35,094 nucleotides of DNA from an uncultured Pseudohongiella sp. (GTDB lineage Bacteria > Pseudomonadota > Gammaproteobacteria > Pseudomonadales > Pseudohongiellaceae). The stretch is from contig CACBCS010000015.1 in NCBI GenBank assembly GCA_902537815.1, forward strand, positions 1 through 35,094, written 5' to 3'. Position 1 is the stretch's first letter. The number at the start of each line of letters is the position of its first letter. The position numbers and the translations under genes were made by a program. A model generated the notes under the pieces. It did no database searches. It was given only the letters and a program-made list of their open reading frames with translations, and was not told where the DNA came from. Of this stretch, positions 1-7,362 are shown piece after piece.

Positions 1-397
1 GCAGTGTGATGACTGCGGTGCTGATGGCAAGGCTCGGTATCCGACCGAAATAGCGCTGCCAGTCGCCGGAAAAATGCCATGCGGAAAACGCCAACATCGG
101 GACAATGAACAATTCAGGCAGAACGAACCACACCCCTACAACAGCGACTGACAGCGCCAGGTAGCCCACAGAAAATTTAAGCAGACCGGGCACCCCGCGC
201 CACAGACCCGCCTGTCGGGCGATTGCCGGATCGACGGCACCGTGCGGCAGGCCGGTCAATGCCAGCAGTATACCGAATATCAGAAGCTGGGTCTCGACGT
301 TTTCCCTTAACCAGGCATTGTATCCCCCTATGGCGATGACGGAGAGCACACTGAATGCAAGCCTCGCCGGGGGAGTCGCTAAAGCACTTCGTGCCAC
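1..397 (-). CDS. blh: Blh, beta-carotene 15,15'-dioxygenase (retinal-forming), 3' part cut by window edge
   Basis: This is the Brp/Blh-family membrane enzyme that cleaves beta-carotene into two retinal molecules, the chromophore of the proteorhodopsin encoded nearby. About 132 N-terminal residues are visible and the gene runs off the left edge. They show hydrophobic segments, the family motif LPHGAVDP and a second histidine motif AWHFSGDW. In Blh such histidines bind the catalytic iron (family knowledge). The start is a GTG at 397, six bases after AGGAG; no ATG lies upstream in this frame before crtY sequence takes over. The start lies inside the 3' end of crtY, a 19 bp overlap, so translation is probably coupled. 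It is the last visible gene of the crtE-I-B-Y-blh operon. Identity is clear from motif plus context; the remainder of the protein cannot be checked here. Confidence 0.9.
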   Translation of the reverse strand, partial: MARSALATPPARLAFSVLSVIAIGGYNAWLRENVETQLLIFGILLALTGLPHGAVDPAIARQAGLWRGVPGLLKFSVGYLALSVAVVGVWFVLPELFIVPMLAFSAWHFSGDWQRYFGRIPSLAISTAVITL

Positions 398-1674
398 GTA
401 TGACTCCTGTTTGCCGTGACTATCCCGGCATAGATTTCAGCAAACGCACAGCGAATAAGCGGCAGCTTAGGCAGAGCCAGCATAACAGCCAATAAATCTT
501 GCATACCGGGCCGATCCGTAAGAAAACGCAGCAGGCGATCAGCAGACACCGTGCTCGCCAGCGACATAAAAAGCTGAGGCGCAAGGGCCGGATTGCTCGC
601 AATTGTTCTGAGGAACACCTTATCCATCCACATTAACAGCGCACGGTCTGGTGGAAAGCCCTGTGCTTTACTCTCTTTCAGGATGCCCTCAGCGCAGATC
701 TCTGCCCATCGCTGAATCCGTTTGAAAGCATACCCTGTTGAGGGGCGCGCGGCTCCGGCACCAAGACCGGTATAAATCCAGCGCGGATCCGTTGGCACAG
801 CAAAACCCGACAGACCCATGGGAATCACACCACATTCTTCTCTGACTATCTGAAACGACGCGTCACCGCACACTCGGCGCAGCGATTCCAGCGCATCTGG
901 CCGAAGACTTTCCGCCGGCAGAGACTTTTCCGCAAAGCGCGTGAATTCGACTAGCAGCGTATGCCGATCAAGCGGCAAAACATAGTCAAACATGAATCCT
1001 TCATTGTCGACCCGCATGTCCTTCATAACCTGTGCTACATCGTCTAATCGGTGGGGTGATTCCAGTCTGACTTCCAACCCGAAAAAGACCTGCTTGAGAA
1101 TCGCTGACCCGACATCAACTTGCGCGGGTATCCTGGTATCCAAAATTTGTCCCGCGGTCACTACTCTGCTGGCTGACTCAGTAACATCCGACCCAATTTC
1201 CAAAACAAGTTCAAGGCAGTCTTCAACCGGTTTTACTTCTGAGACGAGAGTGCTCTTCAACAGGGTAATTCTCGGATTTTGGGCCAGCTGCTCCTCAACC
1301 TGCTCATAAAACCGAATCGAGGGGACATAGTGATAGTTCCAACCCTCGTCAGAAGCGTGCCGGTGGCTTACGGACTCTGCACTGAATTCCCAAGACGACC
1401 AGGACTTAGCGATCAGATCGACGGCCATGTCGACTGCTTGATTGCCGCGGCTTTCCTGCCGCGCCTGATTTTTGTGATCCGCTTGCGCCCAAAAACACCA
1501 GGAACGGTCATTGGTATAGCGTGAGCGGGGCTCAACAATGAGGGTGCGGGGCACATGCTCAGGCTGAACAGCCAGACGGCAAAGCGCCGCTGCCAGAGAA
1601 AGTCCGGAGCAGCCACCTCCGATGATGATCAATTCGTAATCACTGTCCCGATTGTCAGGGCAATTGGTTGGCAT
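379..1674 (-). CDS. crtY: Lycopene beta-cyclase CrtY
   Basis: This enzyme cyclises both ends of lycopene to give beta-carotene, the substrate of Blh. The 431-residue protein has an N-terminal dinucleotide-binding motif IIIGGGCSGLSLA (about residues 16-28) and the CrtY signature NDRSWCFW (about 55-62). It also has PLDRHTLLVEFTRF and a GLGAGAARPSTGYAF segment near residues 303-317, which matches the conserved FAD/substrate region of bacterial CrtY. The length is slightly above the usual 380-400 residues. The ATG at 1674 lies inside the end of crtB (20 bp overlap), with no strong ribosome binding site of its own, which suggests coupled translation. Its own end overlaps the blh start. Confidence 0.93.
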   Translation of the reverse strand: MPTNCPDNRDSDYELIIIGGGCSGLSLAAALCRLAVQPEHVPRTLIVEPRSRYTNDRSWCFWAQADHKNQARQESRGNQAVDMAVDLIAKSWSSWEFSAESVSHRHASDEGWNYHYVPSIRFYEQVEEQLAQNPRITLLKSTLVSEVKPVEDCLELVLEIGSDVTESASRVVTAGQILDTRIPAQVDVGSAILKQVFFGLEVRLESPHRLDDVAQVMKDMRVDNEGFMFDYVLPLDRHTLLVEFTRFAEKSLPAESLRPDALESLRRVCGDASFQIVREECGVIPMGLSGFAVPTDPRWIYTGLGAGAARPSTGYAFKRIQRWAEICAEGILKESKAQGFPPDRALLMWMDKVFLRTIASNPALAPQLFMSLASTVSADRLLRFLTDRPGMQDLLAVMLALPKLPLIRCAFAEIYAGIVTANRSHTWHEVL

Positions 1675-2578
1675 AGGGCAAGTCCGTTAGATGAACATGC
1701 AGGCCTGACTGATGAGGCGCGTAAGGCGGTGCGCACGGATCAGACAGCAGCGCTCGGCAAGCGACCCGAAGCTTTCTCGGTAACCCGACGTAGGCACGCC
1801 CCGCGCAGACATCAAAGCCTCGCTCGGCGATCACTAGGCCAATTTCCCGGTACACCGACGCCGCAACCTTTATTCCCTGCCGCGCTCTTGGAGGCAAAAA
1901 CCTCAGTCCGGCCCGACCGGATTCATAGTAACGTTCCGCCAGAGACAGCAGGCGCTGAGCCGATCCAATCAGCAACTCAGATTCTCGCGTGGAGGGATTG
2001 GCCAGACTCTCCGATGTGATTTCATCAAGCCACTGACCGGGGACATATCGTCTCCCCATCGCTGCATCTTCCCGTAAATCTCTGGCAATGTTCGTCAGCT
2101 GCATCCCAATACCCAGATCAATGGCATGGGCTTTCGCTCTGGAATCGTGGACACCAAGCACATCACACATCAGCAGCCCGACGGTGCCCGCAACCCGATA
2201 GCAATAACGCAAGAGCTCGGCCTCAGTGCCGACCATAACCGGCTGCAGGTCAGATTCAATGCCTCTGATCAGCTCCGAAATCACCTCAGATGGCATCTGA
2301 CACTGGCTGGCCAGCGCAATGAAGTCCTCAACTACCGGCGCGGTACTGTGACCGAGTTCCAGATCACGCTTCAGAAGGTCGAGCTCAATCTGCGCCGCCT
2401 CAGCGTCTGACGCTTCATCCACCAGATCATCGACAAAGCGGCAGAAACGGTAAAGACGGGCGCAGTCTTCCAGCTGCCGCTTGTCCAGAAAGCGGCCGGC
2501 AAATCGGAAGGATCTCCCGTGGTGGGCCAGAACGCTCACCGCGGGCTCGATCGATTTGGCTTTATAGCTCATCGACAT
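1655..2578 (-). CDS. crtB: Phytoene synthase CrtB
   Basis: CrtB condenses two geranylgeranyl diphosphates head-to-head into phytoene, the first committed carotenoid step. The 307-residue protein carries both aspartate-rich motifs of the squalene/phytoene synthase family: FVDDLVDEA near residue 48 and NIARDLREDA near residue 162, followed by GRRYVP. These residues bind Mg2+ and the diphosphates in the family. The ATG at 2578 follows an AAGG two bases upstream and lies 12 bp after the crtI stop; a second in-frame ATG two codons later is possible. It belongs to the minus-strand crt operon. Length is normal and nothing looks broken. Confidence 0.95.
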   Translation of the reverse strand: MSMSYKAKSIEPAVSVLAHHGRSFRFAGRFLDKRQLEDCARLYRFCRFVDDLVDEASDAEAAQIELDLLKRDLELGHSTAPVVEDFIALASQCQMPSEVISELIRGIESDLQPVMVGTEAELLRYCYRVAGTVGLLMCDVLGVHDSRAKAHAIDLGIGMQLTNIARDLREDAAMGRRYVPGQWLDEITSESLANPSTRESELLIGSAQRLLSLAERYYESGRAGLRFLPPRARQGIKVAASVYREIGLVIAERGFDVCAGRAYVGLPRKLRVACRALLSDPCAPPYAPHQSGLHVHLTDLPYANQLP

Positions 2579-2590
2579 GGCCTTGCTGCT

Positions 2591-4087
2591 TTACGCGGTC
2601 GAAAGAACAGGACTGCTGACGACTTCAGGAATCAGGTGATCGAGTACTTTGGCTGAGCTGACGACACCGGGCAGACCGGCGCCGGGATGGGTGCCTGCCC
2701 CAACCAGATACAGATTCTCCGGTCCTTCAGCCTTGTTGTGGAAACGGAACCAGGCCGACTGGGTAAACAACGGAGCCACTGAGAAGCCTGCGCCGCCAAC
2801 GCTGAGGTAGTCTGATTCGAAGTCCACTGGTGTCATGTAAAAGTCAGTGACCAGATGCTGCTCCAAATCTGGCAGCATGTGTTCACTGAGAGAATCTATG
2901 ATTCGCTGTCGCAGCAGCGGGCCCTGTGTGTCCCAGTCAATGCCGGCATTCAGATTGGGGACCGGAGCAAGGACATAAAACGATTCGCAGCCCGCAGGCG
3001 CAAAGCCGGCGTCTGTTGCGGTTGGCCGGTGCAAATATAGCGAGAAATCTTCCGGCAAAGACTTGGCGCTGAATATTTCATCCAGCAATTCGCGATAGCG
3101 CTGCCCCAACCAGATCGTGTGGTGAGCTATATCCGGATATTCCCGATCAGTGCCGAAAAACAGAACAAACAGGCCCATTGACAAAGCATGATGGCGGGTC
3201 TTCTGGTGCGCGGCCCAGGTTTGTTGTGACGATTCCAGCATGTGGCCGTAAAGATACTTGGGATCAACGTTCGCCACCACCACATCCGCTTTCATTTCAG
3301 CTCCGCTCTCAAGACGTACCCCTCGGGCCTGCCGATCTTCGACCAGAATTTTGTCAACGGTGGTATTGAGCGTAATGGTAATGCCGAGTTCTTCCATCAG
3401 CTTACGGTAGGCCTCTACCAGTGCACCAGTTCCACCCATTGCAAAGTGTATTCCCCAGCGCCGCTCCAGAAAATGAATAAGCCCGTATATGCTGGTGGTA
3501 TCAAACGGATTACCACCGACCAGCAGTGGCTGCACTGAGAATGCCTGACGGAGTTTAGGGTCCTTAAGGTAGGCGCAGACCATCTGCCAGACAGTGCGGT
3601 AGCATTTCAGCCTGAGCAGTGCCGGAATCTGCGCCAGCATGGTAGCGACTTTATGGAATGGTCGATCCGAAAGTTCGGTAAAACCCACATCGAAGATTTT
3701 CTCTGAGTGCGCGACAAGTCGCCGGTATCCTTCGACGTCGGCCGCATTAAATCGTGATATCTCTGCCTCGGTGTCTTCAATCATACCACCATAGTCGAAA
3801 ATGTCCCCGTCAGAAAACTGGAACCGGTACCACGGATCAAGCGGCCGAAACTCAACGTAGTCTTCGCGACGACGACCGTGTAGCTCAAACAGCTCATCAA
3901 ACAGGAAGGGCGCTGTGATGACCGTCGGCCCGGCGTCGAACCGAAAACCGTCTCGTTCAAAAACCTGAGCGCGGCCCCCGAGCCTGGGACATCGATCCAG
4001 CAGTTCGACTTCGTATCCCTTCGCACGGAGGCGGATTGCTGACGCAATGCCGCCGAAGCCGCCTCCCACAACCACCGCGCGGTTCAT
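2591..4087 (-). CDS. crtI: Phytoene desaturase CrtI
   Basis: CrtI is the FAD-dependent bacterial desaturase that turns colourless phytoene into lycopene. The 498-residue protein begins with the Rossmann motif VVVGGGFGGIASAIRL. It continues with LGGRAQVFERDGFRFDAGPT, the family's second conserved block, and ends with NLYLVGAGTHPGAGLPGV, the typical C-terminal FAD-binding signature. Length matches the family (about 490-510). The start codon overlaps the crtE stop as ATGA at 4084-4087, a classic coupling arrangement. Identity is secure; whether the product is strictly lycopene cannot be read from sequence alone, but the downstream crtY and blh fit that product. Confidence 0.96.
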   Translation of the reverse strand: MNRAVVVGGGFGGIASAIRLRAKGYEVELLDRCPRLGGRAQVFERDGFRFDAGPTVITAPFLFDELFELHGRRREDYVEFRPLDPWYRFQFSDGDIFDYGGMIEDTEAEISRFNAADVEGYRRLVAHSEKIFDVGFTELSDRPFHKVATMLAQIPALLRLKCYRTVWQMVCAYLKDPKLRQAFSVQPLLVGGNPFDTTSIYGLIHFLERRWGIHFAMGGTGALVEAYRKLMEELGITITLNTTVDKILVEDRQARGVRLESGAEMKADVVVANVDPKYLYGHMLESSQQTWAAHQKTRHHALSMGLFVLFFGTDREYPDIAHHTIWLGQRYRELLDEIFSAKSLPEDFSLYLHRPTATDAGFAPAGCESFYVLAPVPNLNAGIDWDTQGPLLRQRIIDSLSEHMLPDLEQHLVTDFYMTPVDFESDYLSVGGAGFSVAPLFTQSAWFRFHNKAEGPENLYLVGAGTHPGAGLPGVVSSAKVLDHLIPEVVSSPVLSTA

Positions 4088-4956
4088 GCCGCTTCTCGGT
4101 CGAGTTCACTCAATAATTCAGTGCACTTGTCTGCGAGCAGCGCTCCGCAACCGTCTGGCAAGGCAGCTGCACCGGACGCCGCTTCTTGCAGGTAGTGATG
4201 GGCCAGGTCCTCTGCGCTCTCCATCGATAACAGCTCCGAATCACCTGAAGATCCGGCCAGCAGCACCAGATTTGAATAATTGCCGGATTCACGGTCCCGT
4301 GCACAGTCATGCATATCATCAAAAATCTGGTATCCGATGCCAAAGGCCGCGCCAGCTTCGCGCGCCATGCTGAGAAAGTAGAAATGCCCCGACAGGACAA
4401 GCGGCAGTTCAAGACTGAGTGAAAACAGCGGACCGGACTTTTCTTTGGCGACCGCAATCGCCTGATCAACATTTAGATCACGGCCGGCATCCAGGTCCTT
4501 TGTTTGTCCCTGGAGGGTTCTGGCAATCGCGCGGCTCATGGTGGACACCAAACGGTGGGCGGAACCAGAACTTGCAGAGGCGGCGAGTTCGAAGGCAGTG
4601 GCAATCAGCAGATCCGTAGCATTTATTGCAATGTCTGGACCGAACTGTTTCCAGATTGCCGTCTTGGCCCGTCTGAGCTCATCGCGGTCCTGTAGATCAT
4701 CCTGAATTAAAGAGGCGTTATGCAGAGTTTCAACGGACGCTGCTAACCGGGTGGCACATTCAACAGTCAAGCCAAGCGCAAGGCTCGCCGACAGACACAG
4801 TTTTGCTCTGGCTTCTGAGCCGGGTGTCCGGTAGTGATAGCGAATAGCGTCATGTAGAGCAGAGCCGGGTGTCAGCTCCTTAATTGCGGTTTTCTCAGCC
4901 AGCGCTCGGCTATTTTGCAGCAAGTCACTTAGATTAGGCCCGTTTTTAATTGTCAT
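4084..4956 (-). CDS. crtE: Geranylgeranyl diphosphate synthase CrtE
   Basis: This polyprenyl diphosphate synthase supplies the C20 precursor for phytoene. The 290-residue protein has both DDxxD motifs: the first in LIQDDLQDRDELRRAK (around residue 87) and the second in YQIFDDMHDCARD (around residue 213). They bind Mg2+ and the allylic and isopentenyl substrates. It is the first gene of the minus-strand crt operon, and the promoter should lie between its ATG at 4956 and the divergent proteorhodopsin. No strong Shine-Dalgarno precedes the ATG (only TAGGCG). Product chain length (C20 rather than C15) is inferred mainly from context. Confidence 0.93.
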   Translation of the reverse strand: MTIKNGPNLSDLLQNSRALAEKTAIKELTPGSALHDAIRYHYRTPGSEARAKLCLSASLALGLTVECATRLAASVETLHNASLIQDDLQDRDELRRAKTAIWKQFGPDIAINATDLLIATAFELAASASSGSAHRLVSTMSRAIARTLQGQTKDLDAGRDLNVDQAIAVAKEKSGPLFSLSLELPLVLSGHFYFLSMAREAGAAFGIGYQIFDDMHDCARDRESGNYSNLVLLAGSSGDSELLSMESAEDLAHHYLQEAASGAAALPDGCGALLADKCTELLSELDREAA

Positions 4957-5166
4957 AGGATCGCCTAGTGTAACCAGTGTTACGATTTTTGTTACTTTTG
5001 GTATCGCATCGCGTTACATCCTGTGAAATGGAACGCCTGGTTTTATACGCTGTTTTAAACCGGAAAGTTCATTTCTATTTTTTTGAACCATTTGTAAAGA
5101 TGCATCGTAAACCCACTACTGCGAAAGCGGATTAACATGTTTAAACCACCGATACAGGGGAGATTA
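4957..5166. promoter_or_regulatory. Divergent crt operon / proteorhodopsin promoter region with GTTAC repeats
   Basis: This intergenic region must hold both the crtE promoter and the proteorhodopsin promoter. Its crtE-proximal half contains an inverted repeat GTAAC-cagt-GTTAC (4970-4983) and two more direct copies of GTTAC at 4991-4995 and 5013-5017. The three plus-sense copies are 12 and 22 bp apart, close to whole helical turns. For crtE a possible minus-strand element is TTCACA, 16 bp, GATACC, which would put the repeats over and just downstream of the promoter, as expected for a repressor. For proteorhodopsin TTGAAC at 5083-5088 is a weak -35 candidate. The regulator is unknown and no regulator gene lies adjacent; the promoter calls are tentative. 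Confidence 0.45.
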
Positions 5167-5943
5167 ATGAAACAACTTTTAACACTAAGCTTTGCCGTGG
5201 TGAGCCTGTTTTCAGGCCAAGCAGTTCTTGCGGCTTCTGGGGATTCAATGATGCTCCAATCCGGAGACTTTGTTGGGTATTCTTTTTGGCTTATTTCTAT
5301 GGCCATGTCTGCTGCAACAATTTTCTTTTTGATGGAATCAATGCGCATTGGAGGCAAGTGGTCCACTTCCTTGAATGTCATCGCGCTGGTTTGTTTCATT
5401 GCAGCTTTCCATTACTTTTACATGCGTGAGATGTGGGTCACAACCGGTGAAAGCCCCACGACGTTCCGCTACATAGATTGGCTCCTGACGGTTCCACTGC
5501 AGCTCGTCGAGTTCTATCTGATCCTGGCAGCAGTTGCTGCGGTGTCCGGCGGTATCTTCTGGAGGATATTTGTCGGGTCTTTAGTAATGTTGGTTCCAGG
5601 TTACATGGGCGAAGCTGGTTACTTGAACGCCACAGTCGGTTTTGTAATCGGAATGCTCGGATGGGCATTTATCCTGTACGAGATTCATGCGGGCGAAGCG
5701 AGTAAAGTCAGCGCGGCTTCCGCTTCCGCTGCTACGCAAAGCTCGTTCACCATGATGAAGTGGGTTGTAACGGTCGGTTGGGCGATTTATCCAATCGGGT
5801 ACTTCCTCGGCTATCTGGCAGGTGGAACTAATGCCGAAACAGTCAACATTGTCTACAACCTCGCCGACTTGCTCAACAAGATCGCGTTTGGTCTGTTCAT
5901 TTGGTATGCAGCAAACGAAGACACGTCAAGCAGTCACGGTTAA
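5167..5943 (+). CDS. Proteorhodopsin, blue-type proton pump
   Basis: This is a retinal-binding seven-helix light-driven proton pump of the inner membrane. I start it at 5167 (258 residues) because GGGGAGA lies just upstream there, and because the resulting N-terminus MKQLLTLSFAVVSLFSGQAV is a normal cleavable signal peptide; an in-frame ATG at 5137 lacks both. In this numbering the key residues are all visible: proton acceptor D104, T108 and donor E115 (the DTE motif of outward proton pumps), H82 that pairs with the acceptor, and the retinal Schiff-base lysine K238 in NLADLLNKIAFG. The residue equivalent to position 105 of the first described proteorhodopsin is glutamine (VPLQ, Q112), the established marker of blue absorption. 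The adjacent crt-blh operon supplies retinal. Confidence 0.97.
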   Translation: MKQLLTLSFAVVSLFSGQAVLAASGDSMMLQSGDFVGYSFWLISMAMSAATIFFLMESMRIGGKWSTSLNVIALVCFIAAFHYFYMREMWVTTGESPTTFRYIDWLLTVPLQLVEFYLILAAVAAVSGGIFWRIFVGSLVMLVPGYMGEAGYLNATVGFVIGMLGWAFILYEIHAGEASKVSAASASAATQSSFTMMKWVVTVGWAIYPIGYFLGYLAGGTNAETVNIVYNLADLLNKIAFGLFIWYAANEDTSSSHG

Positions 5944-5952
5944 GACCGCATC

Positions 5953-5966
5953 ACACCGATCGGTGT
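5953..5966. repeat. 14 bp perfect palindrome after proteorhodopsin
   Basis: ACACCGATCGGTGT is a perfect 14 bp palindrome ten bases after the proteorhodopsin stop and twelve bases before the terminator stem. It could be a protein-binding site or, in RNA, a small 3' hairpin that protects the transcript. I cannot tell which from sequence. Confidence 0.5.
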
Positions 5967-5978
5967 AGATATCAAGAA

Positions 5979-6012
5979 AAGGCTTCATCCATAAGGGTGG
6001 AGCCTTTTTTTT
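5979..6012 (+). terminator. Rho-independent terminator of proteorhodopsin
   Basis: A 12 bp stem (5979-5990 with 5995-6006, two G-U pairs) closes an ATAA loop and runs directly into an uninterrupted T tract at 6005-6012. The arrangement is a textbook intrinsic terminator 35 bp after the proteorhodopsin stop codon. It indicates that proteorhodopsin is transcribed as a single-gene unit. Confidence 0.92.
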
Positions 6013-6060
6013 GCCTTTAATAACTTCTTTGCCCCTTAAAACTCAACAACAAAGAAACAC

Positions 6061-6324
6061 CAGCAAGGGCATGCTTATAATTATTCAGTGGTGAGATGCT
6101 CCAGTTATAATTATAACTGGCAACTCGCGTACACATTGAAAGACCCACGCTTCGTGCCCGCAGGAACTTAATTCACTGCGGTTGGCGCATTTGACAACTC
6201 GGAACTAAAACAGATGAACCCTGACCCATCCGGTTCAGTGCCCTGGGGTTTACAGAGCATGGATGAAATGTTCTTCGGCGCGGTAGATTGGAAGTATGTC
6301 GATCAGACGAGATACCAGCACTAA
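6061..6324 (+). pseudogene. Decayed 3' fragment resembling a copper ascorbate-dependent monooxygenase-type protein
   Basis: In the frame ending at the TAA at 6322-6324, the DNA reads as recognisable protein: HAYNYSVV, then SYNYNWQLAYTL, DPRFVPAGT, an in-frame TAA at 6169-6171, then FTAVGAFDNSE, NPDPSGSVPWGLQSMDEM and FFGAVDWKYVD. From memory this order (NWQ, LPAGT, HFDNS, NPDP, WG.Q..DEM) matches the C-terminal region of large secreted proteins with a copper type II ascorbate-dependent monooxygenase-like fold, common in marine bacteria. The segment between HAYNYSVV and SYNYNW appears shortened. There is no start codon or ribosome binding site, and the 5' part of the gene is absent. The mid-frame stop could come from one base change (GAA to TAA). 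The family name is my recognition, not a search result. Confidence 0.6.
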
Positions 6325-6679
6325 TCAGTGAAAGCGCCCCTTCAGAGCCCATAAACGGCAAGGATTCCGACAAAGCAGCAATCAGCGGGAATACGCACTG
6401 CCCAGAGCACCCAGCCAGAGTATCAGATGAAGGTAAGAACTGGATTAGGCGACTGTAAAGGTGCTCACGATCAACCACTATTCACTGATCAAGCGGAGTT
6501 CTCGGCCTGCTGAAACAACTGTCTGAAAGCTCGCGGCGAACTAAGCGCTTCATTAGAGCGAGCCTATTATTTCGACAAAGCACTGAGGTTAATGACTTCG
6601 GTCTGAGGTCTTAGTACCTTGTCGCCAGACACTGCATTCTTGAATCCTTTGCGATCAACTCGGAAATAACCTAAAGATC
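6325..6679. other. Gene-free stretch, possibly further decayed coding sequence
   Basis: No intact gene is visible here. One plus-strand frame from the ATG at 6427 to the TGA at 6604-6606 is broken only by a TGA at 6511-6513. Its second half reads KARGELSASLERAYYFDKAL, which has the look of a helical repeat such as a TPR but is too short to call. This region also has to contain the promoter of the cyclophilin gene at 6680; I could not identify convincing -35/-10 boxes. Confidence 0.3.
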
Positions 6680-7261
6680 ATGCGAAAATTTTTGTTAGCC
6701 TTGCTCCTTGGCACGTTCGGCGGCTGTACAACCCTGTCAGACACGTATCAGGTGGTCCAAATCAGCACCCGCCTCGGCGATCTCTATGTTTGGCTCTACG
6801 AAGAAGTCCCCGTCCATCGCCAGTACTTTATCGATCTGACCAATTCAGGATACTTTGATGACTACTCCTTTAATCGGGTAATCGAAGGATTTGTCGCGCA
6901 GGGCGGCTGCCCAGATACGCCTGAAGGCTTTGCTTACTCCATCCACTTACTTGAGCCCGAGTTTCGCCCTCAACTACGGCATGTATATGGCACCTTTGCC
7001 GCCGGTAGAGACAACAATCCTGGCAAGCTCTCCGCGGGCTGTCAGTTCTATGTCGTGCATAATGCCAACGGCATCGCAAGGCTCGATGACAATTACACAA
7101 TCTATGGCTTCGTATTTTCCGGTATGGAGGTGGTTGATCAGATCGTTGCTGTAGAGACTGATGAATCGGATGAACCTCTGGAGACCATCAGCCTCGATAT
7201 CAACATGATCAACATCACCCGCGCAGAAATAGAAGCTAGCGGATTTCGAATTCCGGAGTAA
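6680..7261 (+). CDS. Cyclophilin-type peptidyl-prolyl cis-trans isomerase, exported lipoprotein
   Basis: Cyclophilins speed cis-trans isomerisation of X-Pro bonds during protein folding. This 193-residue protein starts with a charged, hydrophobic signal (MRKFLLALLLGTFGGC), and cysteine 16 is a likely lipid-modification site, so the enzyme would sit in the periplasm anchored to a membrane. The catalytic signature FNRVIEGFVAQGGCPD (about residues 65-80) corresponds to the family's FHRVI.GFM.QGG, and CQFYVVHN corresponds to SQFFI. The active-site arginine of FNRV is kept. Some positions differ from classic PpiA/PpiB (GGC for GGD, CQF for SQF), so it is a divergent member. It appears monocistronic, with the dead gene fragment upstream and a convergent gene downstream. 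Confidence 0.88.
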   Translation: MRKFLLALLLGTFGGCTTLSDTYQVVQISTRLGDLYVWLYEEVPVHRQYFIDLTNSGYFDDYSFNRVIEGFVAQGGCPDTPEGFAYSIHLLEPEFRPQLRHVYGTFAAGRDNNPGKLSAGCQFYVVHNANGIARLDDNYTIYGFVFSGMEVVDQIVAVETDESDEPLETISLDINMINITRAEIEASGFRIPE

Positions 7262-7362
7262 GCGTAATCAGGATGGAGGTCGATCATGCGCGCGTGACGG
7301 GACCGAGACAAACTCAGAACCGGAGCTAGAGCCAGAGCCAAGCCTCCCTGATTCGGAGTTTG

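Noticed and set aside
5137-5166. Earlier in-frame ATG for proteorhodopsin
   Set aside because: It adds ten residues in front of a normal signal peptide and lacks a ribosome binding site, while GGGGAGA sits right before the ATG at 5167.
6173-6478. Minus-strand open frame of 101 codons
   Set aside because: It is antisense to the decayed plus-strand fragment, which has recognisable family sequence; the minus frame has none.
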